64,000 nt of DNA, from contig JAGQDJ010000135.1 of NCBI GenBank assembly GCA_022885665.1, positions 62,001 to 126,000 on the forward strand. Reading direction: 5' to 3'. This DNA comes from Triops longicaudatus (Eukaryota > Arthropoda > Branchiopoda > Notostraca > Triopsidae). The position numbers and the translations under genes are program-made. The notes under the pieces are model-generated. The model searched no databases and had not been told where the DNA came from. It saw only the letters and a program-made list of their open reading frames with translations. This document shows, one piece after another, positions 23,701 through 34,039 of the stretch. Position 1 is the first letter of the stretch. The number at the start of each line of letters is the position of its first letter.

Positions 23701-26700
23701 TCATCGGCGGTATTCTTGTTTTCCACCAACCATTCCAACACATCGGCTTCTTTAGTCAGATCATCTAGGTATGATTTTCTGTCAGTACTGAACTCCATAT
23801 GGCATTAAATTCAGAATACTTGCCTTCATAGACAATTGGAATTCCGTTGCGGTAATACACCAGTGCAGGAATATCCGTCAAGCTGTAATCGTCAGCCAAT
23901 TTTTCATCAGCGATTTTCACAAACCCGATATTAAGCTGCGTGGTGTCATCGTCAATAGTCTCCAGTTGTTTAAGGATCTTGTCACTTCTCTTGTCTTGTG
24001 GCTTGTCTGTAAGTAGAAATACATGTCAAGCTCCTGTTTGAGTTATTACGTTCAGTGCTTTCCAACAAAAAAATGGCCCCAACAAAGCTCGCGAACGTAA
24101 CGCCACGGCAGTTGCACGAGTGTGTTCCATTTTAAGCTCGCAGAAACGTTACTGTCCCGCAGCTTCATTTATTTTATACAGTACCGTGTCGTTAGCATAC
24201 AACGTTTTGTTGGGGCCGTTTTTCTTGCTGAAAGTTCTGTATGCGAGAGCGTTGACGCAAAATTCTGCACCGTAGTTCTGCTCAACGGTAAAAATTATAT
24301 ATTTTCGGTAGGTTTTATTTTTATTTCCAGATTTTTAAGTAATACTGTAGCTATGATTGAAACGAGACGGCAACGAGCTATGCTCACGCCTGGCCTTATT
24401 ACAAAATAATTATAAATATAAACATAATTATTATCATAATAATAATAAAATAATATTGTTCTACTAAAAAAAATTCTGCTATTTTTCGTAGCTCACTTTA
24501 TTTATAAAAGAAAGGGTTTACGAATGCACTAGAATACTTCCCACCTACTCAGGTCAGTAGAAGGGCTAACTGATGACAAACCCTTCAATGGAGCTATTCT
24601 CACAATCAGGCTATAAACAACAACGCTCATAAGCAAGCGGAAATTGTACGTAAAAGACCACGCTGACACCATGTCCAAAAACAAAAAAGAGATTCATACA
24701 TTACGTCAATGTATACGAAGTTGGAACATCCTGCTAGCGAGGAACAAATAAGCAAACCGGACAAGTGGGTAGTCGGCCCGTATGTACTTTGACAGACGAA
24801 ATCATAGTGCACTATGCATTGCGTGTGGTAGGCAAATCCAAAGATCCATAAATATATACAAACATCTTACCTACCAAGTTTAGACGTGCTCATTTCATTA
24901 CCACGCTTCAACATTCACTTCCATTTTTCAAAATAGATTATTTTGAAGAAAAAAAAAGTTAATGAAAAACGGCTAATGGACCAAGTCCAAATGAAGTTTC
25001 GGCTTTGTATAACTCTGTTTCGGGGTAATGAGTGACGGAGCTTAAAATGATCAAACTCGTTTGTAAGTTCTGCGTCGAAGGTCAGCTCTTACAGTGAAAG
25101 TCGCTACAGCGCTTCCTAAGCAAAGCATTACTGTGCTGGTCATGAAAATCTTAAGCGGAGCAAAGTTTGTTAAAAGTTTTTGATGAAATTTTAGAAACCC
25201 TGCATAGAAATTTCGGCATCAAAGAACTGCGAATATTTGTGTGTCAATACCGTGTCTGCTAAGTAGTTAGTTAACATTTTTGTCGAGGCGGTGAATTCCT
25301 TTGAAATTGGGGTAGGGTAACATGAGAGGCATGTTTCTGATATTTTCGTTTCATGCACACGGAAAAGAAGCGGTTTTTGGCTTTTCGTGCATAGGCTACC
25401 TCTACGTATATTTTAAAAAAAGACGCTAGAAGACCTCAGGCAAAATTCGTGATAAAAAGGAAAATCATTTGGAGAGGACCCGATATGTTGCATAATTATA
25501 AGGACGCCGTTGCGGTGCACGGGAGCAAAAGGGAAGGAAAGCAGACTTATGAAAGGTTGTAGCCTACCACCCAGACCTTCCAATAATGAAAATAGAAACT
25601 TAAGTAGTCTAATACAGATCGACTTGTACTCTTATAGTATAGGTCTATTATTCCAGGAATTGGGAAGTATAAATGTCAATAACACAAGGACGAAGGCAAT
25701 ACGACAACCCCGTTGAGCACAATCATTACAATTATATTAAAAAACATCAAGCGAGCTGACTGACTGTGTTGCAGGAATACCAGTTGTTCTACTTACAGAA
25801 AAGAACGGCGACGTAGCTGGTTTCTTGAACGATTTTCTGCAAAATCTTGGCATTAACTTCTTCGATTTGATCAGGCAGGTCCATCGCGTCCAGGCTTGTT
25901 AAAAACTCCAAGACTTGCTCTTCATTCATCAAATCCCCTAAAAGTTCCCGATAAGGCAGGTATTTCACGGTAAATCGGAATTGCATGAAAACATACCTTC
26001 ATAGAGAATAGATTCCTTGTTACGAAAATAAGATAAGGCCGGAAAGCTCTTGATGCCATATTGCTTAGATAGCTTCTTGTCATTAATCTTGACAAAATCC
26101 ACGCCAAACCGTGAAGTGTCATCATCTATGGTCTCGAGCTCTGCCAAAACTTTGTCACACTGCCGGCAGTTCCGTCCGTCTGAAAAGCGAAAGCCACAAA
26201 AAAAAGCTCCGTAAGTTTTACACAGATCGTCCAAAATACTAATTTATTGTCCTAAAATAGGGAAACTTGAAGGTTAAGTGCTTTGAAGTGGTACAAATTT
26301 TAGGTTAGTCTGGGTAATAAGAATAGATCGTCTCAGCTATGCACAGGTTTGCGGTACGGCTTTACGTAGTTCCACAACTCTTACTTGTCGAGTGGTAGCT
26401 CTGTTGGGTTAAAAATATCCCGAACAAGTCTCCAAAGGGAAGAGACGATTGAAAACCAAGGAGATGACTCCCACTACAAGTAGATGTGCCTTTCCCGACA
26501 CCGGGGACGTAAACCTCCATTAAGCATGCATATTAAAAATGAACAATTACCCCACATGCAGTCATGTTAAGTTTCTAGCTACGTGATCTACCGAATTGGT
26601 AACCTCCCTTCGCTATACAAATTACCGCGATGGGTAAAAGGTTGGTTCTAATCAAACCTCGGGTTAATATGCATGTCCGAACCCAAGCAGAAGAGAAACC

Positions 26701-27076
26701 AATTTTAGCCCAGTGGCCCATACGAGACAGGGCAAGACACTTGAGTTTCCGCTTTTGTTTTTCAAGGCGGCAGATTTGCTTAGCTAACGAGGGCCTATTT
26801 TGGTCCACGCAGCATAGCAAAATCTTTTCTTGAACTGCAAGGACCTATGATTCAAACGTTGGCGGAGTAGGTTAGTTAGGTGGTTCACTTACACCAAAAT
26901 ACGGCGACGTAATCCTTCTCTTCCAAAATCCGTTCCAGTTGCTTGGCGTTGACGTCTTCAATAATCTCATCAGCGTCGTCGTCCTTCTTTTTGCTTTGCA
27001 CGCTGTTGTTCACTAAAAGGAGCAACACAAGACAACACCACCAAAAACTTGGTCGCCACAAACCACCGGTCCCCAT
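14719..27076 (-). CDS. Giant multi-thioredoxin-module membrane protein (about 1,833 aa)
   Basis: Signal peptide, about fifteen tandem thioredoxin-like modules, an acidic insert, then one membrane helix and a short tail ending PPHQKVA. Minus-strand exons: 27076-26893, 26179-25997, 25937-25797, 24006-23824, 23764-23621, 23540-23358, 23305-23174, 23118-22933, 22879-22751, 22687-22505, 22445-22314, 22016-21834, 21750-21619, 21464-21276, 21202-21062, 20981-20799, 20731-20594, 20505-20320, 20043-19993, 19568-19149, 19005-18874, 18748-18566, 18502-18362, 17882-17691, 17631-17494, 17431-17334, 17258-17042, 16985-16803, 16594-16457 or 16010-15870, 15695-15621, 15562-15455, 15401-15261, 15142-14960, 14888-14719. 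All phases agree. Each module has a V-A-V-F-F strand, often C-x-x-C, a helix rich in LELE.ID, FVKI, then YG..FPAL.YF with the cis-Pro, and IYEG. The fold resembles PDI and calsequestrin. ER or secretory lumen is inferred. Exact orthology and function are unknown to me. Confidence 0.85.
15870..16010 (-). other. Second-half thioredoxin exon B', possible mutually exclusive partner
   Basis: This exon encodes a second-half module (GDLSNEDSCLEWL through LAVFF) in phase 1-1, 141 nt, with good acceptor and donor. It follows another second-half exon (16594-16457) with no recognisable first-half exon between. Joining the two directly fuses T to GA and gives an in-frame TGA. Splicing the preceding first-half exon (16985-16803) straight to this exon is in frame. 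Either of the two second-half exons alone gives a complete module. Confidence 0.7.
16212..16385 (-). pseudogene. Candidate decayed first-half thioredoxin exon
   Basis: Between the two adjacent second-half exons, this 174-nt stretch is open in the required frame. It is preceded by TCTAG and followed by GTACTT, and would be phase 1-1. Its translation keeps only faint module features: an LES helix fragment, GTCYVIRIK where FVKI is expected, and an LGFAYLK segment where YG..FPAL is expected. Its second half is pyrimidine-rich and looks like intron. It may be a degenerate exon, a cryptic exon, or coincidence. Confidence 0.3.
16457..16594 (-). other. Second-half thioredoxin exon B, possible mutually exclusive partner
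   Basis: This 138-nt phase 1-1 exon encodes GELRGDVIYDWLV through VAVLF. It shares with its neighbour at 16010-15870 the pattern DNREL..AIE.VN, closer than to most other modules, which suggests a local duplication. Its donor is GTAAGT and its acceptor is CATAG. It can be joined to the first-half exon at 15695-15621 in frame. Confidence 0.7.
19149..19568 (-). other. Acidic Asp/Glu-rich insert exon of the multi-thioredoxin gene
   Basis: This 420-nt exon encodes a Gln/Cys-containing start (GTGQQQCQMIGLEDS), a lysine run, then a long Asp/Glu-rich tract, and ends with QNFTFYESG. The acidic tract recalls the low-affinity calcium-binding tails of calsequestrin and calreticulin, which is an inference. 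With the 51-nt exon before it (20043-19993) it forms a phase 1-1 cassette. Skipping both leaves the reading frame intact, so it could be alternatively spliced. Confidence 0.7.
23822..23823 (-). other. GC donor splice site in the multi-thioredoxin gene
   Basis: The exon 24006-23824 ends GAAG followed by GCAAGT, not GT. Using the nearby GT (GGCAA|GTATTC) would put the next exon out of frame with an immediate stop. The GC site restores the YE-D-D junction expected from the other modules. AG|GCAAGT is the known consensus for the rare GC-AG intron class. Confidence 0.75.
24007..25796 (-). other. Longest intron of the multi-thioredoxin gene (1.8 kb)
   Basis: Most introns in this gene are 50-300 bp; this one is 1.8 kb. 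It holds a roughly 170-bp imperfect inverted repeat near 24057-24233 and an AT-rich tract at about 24400-24470. I see no first-half or second-half thioredoxin exon here. It may have been expanded by insertion of a mobile sequence. Confidence 0.6.
24057..24233. repeat. Imperfect palindromic element in intron, MITE-like
   Basis: The arm AAAAAATGGCCCCAACAAA (24068-24086) is matched by TTTGTTGGGGCCGTTTTT (24206-24223) with a single mismatch, and weaker complementarity continues outward (CTTTC near 24057 with GAAAG at 24231). The element spans about 175 bp and has no coding content. This is typical of a foldback or MITE insertion, but I could not define a target-site duplication. Confidence 0.45.
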
Positions 27077-30000
27077 GATTTTAAATACTAAAAGAGTCAG
27101 ATAAAAGAACGGAAAGCTTTTGCTTGTCAGAAATGTGAAATGCTAGTGTGTGTCAGCAGCAAACGAAGTCTCTACGTCACGGAAGGGCAATTGTGGGTTG
27201 GAAGAACCACAGCAGCGCAAAAATCCAAACGCACCGAACCACTGCCCCTAAACTTAAGGTTTTTTTCACACTATTTAATCATGGGGTAAATGGACGTTCG
27301 TCAGAATCCTGACGGCCACGGTTCAGCCGCCAAGACTGAAAGGCCCGCTCGTGTAGACACAGGGGACAGTAGGCTAGAAAAGGAGTTGGAGAGGTGTAGG
27401 AACAGTTTTAGACCCGGGATATCCACCCGGAGCGTTCCTTCGACGAGCGCGGGATCCAGAAAAAGCTATCTCTATGTGCGACAGGCAAAACACCAAGTAG
27501 GGGGGAAGCAGAAGGTGAGGTCTGTGTTTAGGAAGGCGGGGTGGAAGCGGAATGAAAACGCTTGTCGTGTGTTCCGGGGTATCCCGGCCAAGAAGGAAAT
27601 TTTGGAACCAAGCAGAGCACAATGTATATTTAGACTAAAGACTGCACGTTGGGACAGAGTAATTCACTGTATTTTTTTTAACAACGCACACGTAAATGCA
27701 CACAAGCTCATTAAGAAAGTATTCGATGCAAAGTAAAACACGTCAGTAACACCGTGAATTACAGAACGTCCTGGATATCGTATTGTAAACTTTCAAAAGT
27801 TACAAAACGCACAACAAAAGATTGTTATATAATGACCTGGCGCCCGTTGCCTACTATCGACAAATTTGACGGGCCTTTATCCCCACCCCCCTAAAACAAA
27901 ACTGATAGTTTTCACACGTTTGTAACACACTAAAAAACACAAAGGAAACAATTATTGACATGGGTTATTTGACGGGCTTGTTGCCCGTCAAATAACAGAT
28001 GTCAGTAGTGCCATTGAAACAATGGAGTAAGTTTCAACAGGTCAATCAATGGAATTCGAACAAATATATACCAAGTGAAATTCACGTTTGAGCGAGTGAA
28101 CGAAATATTCCTTAATATGGGGCAAATTTTAATGGTGAGCAATTAGGTAGACTTTACTGATAGTGTTCATTCTATTATTTTATTTATTATTTGTAAGCAA
28201 ACCTTGTTGATAAAAAGTGTCCATGCTAATTCGTACATGTTTAAAAACTTTAAACATAACTGATGTGTAAAACGAAGCTTTACTAAAAAAAATGCTCTCA
28301 ACGAGCCTTCGAAGTAATTGCATAATTCAGAAAAAAGCTCATAGCTATCCATGGTCCGGATAGACTGCTCTGAGATACATAAGGTCAAAAAACTCATAAC
28401 ATCGTTGTTGAACATTTTCATGGTAAAAGGTCTATCGAAGAGAATTTGTGTCCCAAGCAAGCGTGCAGAAATTAAGTAAACGCTTCATTAAGCTGTCATT
28501 CTGAAGGCTAATGGACTCTAAATAAATACCACTCCATGCTTCACCGTAGTACGGAAGTGTAATATACTTCTGCAAGGAAAGTGGGGTCTATTTCAGAAAG
28601 TCTAATCCTCGAAAACTCAAACCTGCTACAATAAACGTGCTGTAGCAATATTGATGTTTCCAAGCAATCAACTAGGTGGCAGAAGCTTCGAGCAGAATAA
28701 ATTCAGAACTACTGGCGGTTCTTATGAAAATTGTTATTGCCGCGCTAGCCGTAGCGGTCCGGCAAACGTCCTGTTTGGTTTTCAAATAAATTAGGTCTTA
28801 ATCCTCCATATCTGTTTACTTTCCAAACAAGCCTCGTTAACTTGCCAGTGAGCACATCCTTTTAATGCATCGGTGCACTCAACCTTCCTGTCGATTCCCG
28901 TCGAGTATTTATGTGTGACATGGTAAAGGCGGTTTCGCAAAACCGCTCCATTTCTCGCAAAAATTCCCAACTGTGGTTTGGATCACTGCTCTTAAGGCTA
29001 GTTGTAGAAACTGTTACAAAGTTTGATGTAAGAAATTTTATAACCAGCGAGTCAATATTTCACCTTTTTTTTAACGAAAATCGATTCCAAATATTAACAC
29101 TCATACACAAGTCCATTTTAGTTAATTCATTATGAAAAAAATGATTGGGTACTTCTCAAGACAGGACCACGTTGCTGGAAAGTCTATACTGTCATTTTTT
29201 ATTTTAAATAATGATACTATATAATAAACCACGACATTCTACTATGGGAGCGTTCCGCAGAATAAAATATTAAATTCGACGATCTCTTCCTACTGAAATT
29301 TGCTGATTTTGTGCGCTGAACATTGCAGTCGAATAATTTGATAAGTTCCAAAGTTGGAATTGTGTTTCTACGGGATACAGTGCTTATTTCCGGCAAGAAA
29401 ACAGAGGATTTCTTCGTTAGCCGATTGCTCGACAAACTTTATAAAGTCTCAATCTATCATTGAAATTACAAAACGTACGCTCTATTGGAAATGTGCATCA
29501 TCAATTACAGTTAAACTTGTGGCCCTGTGTTAGTTGACCCCACCCAATAGTTCAATTCTAAAGATCCCAAACTTTTAGTACATCTTCAACCCGTAGTCAC
29601 CTGGAAACAGGACTTTCTTAAGAATGCATGACGAAAAAGGAAACTCAAACAGAACAAGAAGTATCGAAAGGCAGCAAGTTACCTAACTGGATTGTATTGT
29701 AAACTGCAGCTTTGTCACACTGGACGAAAAAATCCTTTTACGGATAAATGCACTCTTCCATTATTTTTCCAGCATATTTTTCGCACCTGTGAAATGCGAT
29801 GTAGTACCCAGTCTTTTCAAACGTCTTCAAATTATTTAAGGTGATAAACTACACGCAACAGGACAAGTGTACGTTATTTCACCCGTGACCAGACAAGATA
29901 TTCCTCAACATCTGTGGCCCAATTTTTCTTCTTGCTCCAGCAAAGTTTTTCCCGTTACATCCCAGAAGAAGTTCGTCAGTTCGGCTCCTGTTTAGCAGAA

Positions 30001-30910
30001 CAGTATAGAATAGAGAAAAGGCAATGAAGGAGAAGACGCCAACGGCGTCATCATTCTAGTGGAACGGAGTGACGTGCGGACGACAAAGCAAAACGAACGG
30101 ATACGGTGATTACCGCAAGGGGGGATGAAATAGGGACGTGTGGAGTCCTAGCTTCACCAGGTATCCTTCATACTCGCTTCAAGCTAAAGCTATACCCTAG
30201 TCAGCTGCAAGGGCCCATTTGGGTAGCAACCAAGCGAACTCGGTTTCTTTCGTGATCGGTCACGACTTTTGTTTAAATGACTATCGAGGTGGGAACTGCG
30301 CACCTGTCGTTTTAGTCAACGGATCGGTCAGTTTCGCCTGTGGGCCGCATTGCATACCGAGTTCTCGGCAGTGCCAATGCCCACCACGTCGGAGTGGACT
30401 GCGGAAAAGCAACCACCAAACTTACAATATTACAAGTGTAGTGAATTTTTACGTCTTTTAATAGTAATTTTCCCCATATTCTCGAGATTTGATACTCGGG
30501 AACCGAAGAAGTTACAACAACACCCGCCTACTCAATCGGCGTAAAGGAGAGACATTTGTGTTAGCGAGGTTGTTATCTGTGGGTGATTACAAATTTACGG
30601 ATAAGTGTTATCAGTGACCTTTTGCATAAGTGTATACGCAGTACAGTATCTCGAGCAGCGAACTTGTGCAGTGGAATATTCACCATAGTGGAGGATTTTT
30701 TTCGTGAAGACTGGACAGCTGAAGCAGTGGGTTTGCGATTATCTTTCCCGTTTCCCTTGCGTTTATTGGAGTGCATCAGTGCAGCACAATATTACCGAAG
30801 AAAGAGACCTTCATCCCAACACTTAAATATACTAAACGCAGGTAGACTATCCACATAAAATCAACAGTTTTTATTCAAATTGTTTCTCTCGCAGCGCACC
30901 AAGTGGAACC
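27077..30910. other. Divergent intergenic region between the multi-thioredoxin gene and GIPC
   Basis: This 3.8-kb region separates two genes transcribed away from each other, so it should hold both promoters and 5' UTR exons. The longest open frame (27290-27736, +) has no recognisable domain. A perfect hairpin is present at 27964-27996. A T/C-rich tract ending in CGCAG just before 30893 suggests that the GIPC start codon lies in an exon that begins with a little 5' UTR, implying a non-coding first exon upstream. No TATA box could be assigned. Confidence 0.5.
27964..27996. repeat. Perfect 14-bp inverted repeat with 5-nt loop
   Basis: GTTATTTGACGGGC is followed by TTGTT and then the exact reverse complement GCCCGTCAAATAAC. 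The partial motif TTTGACGGGCC also occurs about 100 bp upstream near 27868. The structure could fold in DNA or RNA. Its function is unknown; a mobile-element remnant is possible. Confidence 0.7.
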
Positions 30911-33670
30911 ATGCCGTTATTTGCGAAGAACAAGACGAAGAAAGATGCTGACTCGGACTCCTTGTGCAGTGCACATGACGAAAATCATAAGCCACAGCAT
31001 AACGGTCATTCGAACAAATCCTCATCCCAAACAGCTCACTCTGGTGGAAATCACAACGCGGCAGACACACCTTCATCCAATGTCCCAGTCCAAAGACCTA
31101 AGCTCGTCTTTCACTGCCAGCAAGCTCAAGGATCACCGACAGGGATTATTTCCGGGTTTACAAACGTTAAAGAGCTTTACGAGAAAATTGCCGAATGCTA
31201 TGATTTTCCCGCCTTTGACGTAAGTTCGTGTGCAATTTTGACAATGGTATCAAGGATTTTGTCACCGATAGCGAAGTATTACATGCATATTTAATAATCA
31301 ATGGAGAATGGGAATCCGTACGTCAAAAACGGAACAGAATAGAGGCTTCTTTTAACAAGATTAAAATGACGTCACAGCATTGCTTGAAAAGTTTCGAGTA
31401 CGCAAACTTGGCGCATACTGGAATAAACCAGGCGTTACAAGCAACCTGAAGCCAATCAGAATCTCACGACGCTAAAACTTTTGCAAGGCGACGTTCACTC
31501 TTGGTGCAACAGTAAGGCAAGCTTTCTGTCGGGCTTTCTATGACGTGCCCATGCATGCAAAGAGCACGTCAACGTCACGTTTTCTTCATCACAACAATGC
31601 CATGATACCATTTATTCTCTGACATGTTCATCGGTGTGTTTTGTATGAATTGTCTCGAATTGCGGTTTGAAATTAACGCATTACTTCCATGTTCTACCCC
31701 AACAGATCTTGTTTTGTACATTAAATACCCATAAAGTTGACATGAGCAAATTACTTGGCGGCCAAATTGGATTAGACGATTTCATATTCGCACACCGAAA
31801 AGGTAATATGTCTACGAAAAATAATCCATCCACGACCTAATAAAAATAGTATGTATGGCGTGTATACAATTGAATTAACTATCTTTTTAAAATACTTACT
31901 TTTTCCTACACAAGTTTCTTCTTTTTACGTTCATACTTGTTTTATTCTGCATTTCAAATTCCATCGTTTCGCGGGATAGCTCTCACGGAGTTACGTAAAC
32001 TACTTAAGTACGCAAGCCTCGGATTTTCATTCCTGGATCTTATCGCATGCTTCTACCATTTTCTTTCTTTGAAGTTTTCATAGCTTGAGATAAGTAGGAA
32101 TGAAAAGAAATTAAAGAGTGGTGGAGCACTTTTGATCGTTTTTAAACCGTTAGATGGCGTGGCTAGTTTCGCAAAAAAAAAAAAATACTATTAAATATTT
32201 TTTACAAAAAGACTACACGTAGTTTTAAGAAATTCTGAAATTCAGTATATATCATTCATATTTTTAAATAACTATTTAAAATTTAAAATTAAGTTTAAGA
32301 TTCGTCAGAAACAGGAAAACATTTGATGGCATTGCATAGCATTTTTAGCGAGACAAGTTACCATCGCACAAATTTTTCAAATCGGATGAACTGTTTTAAA
32401 GTTACTATTTGAATTGACTCTTTACAAACTTTGAATCGAATTGCTCTGAGGTTACGAGGCTTTCAAAAAATAAAGAATCTTATATTACATAAACTGAAAG
32501 GCTTTATCATCAAAAAGACTTTTATCATCACAATCCATGCAATAAAATTAACTTTATAAGGAAAATACTTCTACATTGCAAATCTCTCAAAGCACAAGGT
32601 GGTCGATTTATACCTACTTTTCCGATTGATATATTCTTTGATTCCTGGTTAGCCAGCCTGAGGCAAGGATGGCAACCTTACTGTACTCCGACACAAAACG
32701 ATAACAATGTTTAGCTCTGCTTGCGATTCTGCGCACAGCCCTACCTAATGACAAAAAAGTAATCCTTAACTTTCTTTTTCGTCCAGGACAACCCAAAGAA
32801 ATCGAAATCACGAAGACTGAAGATGCACTGGGCCTTACCATCACGGACAACGGAGCGGGTTATGCGTTCATTAAGCGAATTAAAGAAGGCAGTATAATTG
32901 ACAAAATGAAATACGTCCATGTCAGAAAATATTACTTACGTTTACAATTCACGGCATTACAATGTCTTTTTGTTTAGGTAGGAGACCATATTGAAAAAAT
33001 TGACAATCAAAGCCTAATAGGATGTCGCCATTACGAAGTTGCTAAAATGCTCAAAGAAATTCCCAAAGGGAAAACATTTACTATGCGATTAGTCGAGCCC
33101 TTAAAAGCTGGTTTCGGTAAGTTTCTCGTAACGAGACAATTGTCTTTCACGTTAACCTGTAACAACTAACTTTTTTTTTCTGTGTGGATTTCTCTAGCCA
33201 ATATCGGTCCGCGATCTAATCCCGGTGCCGGCAAAAAAGCTTACGGCTCTGGGAAAGAGACATTACGCTTACGAGCCAATGGACCAGCCCGAGTCGAAGA
33301 AGCGGTAAGCACTCTACTACTGTCGCTTCTTCCACGTCAGACATTTTTACAATAATTTAACCATTCATTAAATAGCTTGACAGCGTCGCTGAAGGAGCCA
33401 CTGAGAAGATCAATAATCTTCTGGAAAGTTTTATGGGCATAAACGACGAAGATCTTGGTACTACTCCTCAAAAACCAAATAGCATTTTTCTTAAATTTTC
33501 GCATTCTAGCAACACAAATTTGGGAGATGGGCCAATCCAAGACAAACACAATGGATTTCGCCGAAGCAATCGACAACTCGGATCTAGAATCATTTGGTTT
33601 CACTGACGACTTCATTTTTGAGCTATGGGGAGCGATCACGGATGCCAAAGCTGGACGGCTAAGGAAATGA
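30911..33670 (+). CDS. GIPC: GIPC-family PDZ adaptor protein (kermit), 342 aa
   Basis: Cytosolic adaptor that links the C-termini of membrane receptors, through its PDZ domain, to myosin VI on endosomes through its C-terminal GH2 domain. Exons: 30911-31219, 31706-31802, 32787-32920, 32978-33116, 33198-33304, 33376-33457, 33510-33670 (TGA); phases agree. Order: variable polar N-terminus (1-60), GH1 region with RPKLVFHCQQAQGSPTG and TNVKELYEKIAE continuing into ILFCTLNTHKVDM and LLGGQIGLDDFIFAH, PDZ domain (about 138-225) with carboxylate loop ALGLTITDNGAGYAF and HYEVAKMLKEIP, then GH2 with INNLLESFMGI and a FELWGAITDAK ending. The length is close to human GIPC1 (333). The start ATG at 30911 gives MPLF, like the vertebrate MPL start. 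One donor (after 32920) is a weak GTCAGA, but it gives the family-correct spacing. An AATAAA follows at 33686. Confidence 0.95.
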
Positions 33671-33685
33671 GATTTTTTTTAAGAA

Positions 33686-33691
33686 AATAAA
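33686..33691 (+). terminator. Candidate polyadenylation signal of GIPC
   Basis: AATAAA lies 16 bp after the GIPC stop codon. The very short 3' UTR it implies is plausible, because AIMP1 is transcribed towards it from the other strand with only 369 bp between stop codons. Confidence 0.45.
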
Positions 33692-34039
33692 AGTAATAGG
33701 GAATTTTTTGAGATAAAAAACTGAACTGTGACGCCTGAAACAGATATAAAAAAAAACTTGGTTTATACTCGTTGCATCACTTTGCGCTTAAAACCCCTGG
33801 GTCATAGTCACTTCTTTATTTCAATAGTTTGTATTTCGCCTCGATTAACAAAGCCACAGCTTGTGCCCCACAGGAACGAATCGCTAATAGACAAAAAGAG
33901 CTCCTTCTCTCCCCCTTTAATTTATTCCTTCACGTGACAGATTAAGTGAATGAGACTTCCCTTCTTAATAAACCAGGTCAACACACTTCATCATACCTTT
34001 AATCATGTCCCAAAGATTTTGTTCGCCCTTGACTTCTTT

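Noticed and set aside
27290..27736. 148-residue open frame on the plus strand upstream of the multi-thioredoxin gene
   Set aside because: No recognisable domain, odd composition rich in Arg and Ser, no splice or start context; it lies in a probable promoter region and its antisense frame is also open. Not called as a gene.
30219..30544. Open frames upstream of GIPC considered as extra N-terminal exons
   Set aside because: GIPC is already complete from the MPLF start at 30911, and these frames show no similarity to the family and no phase-compatible donor.
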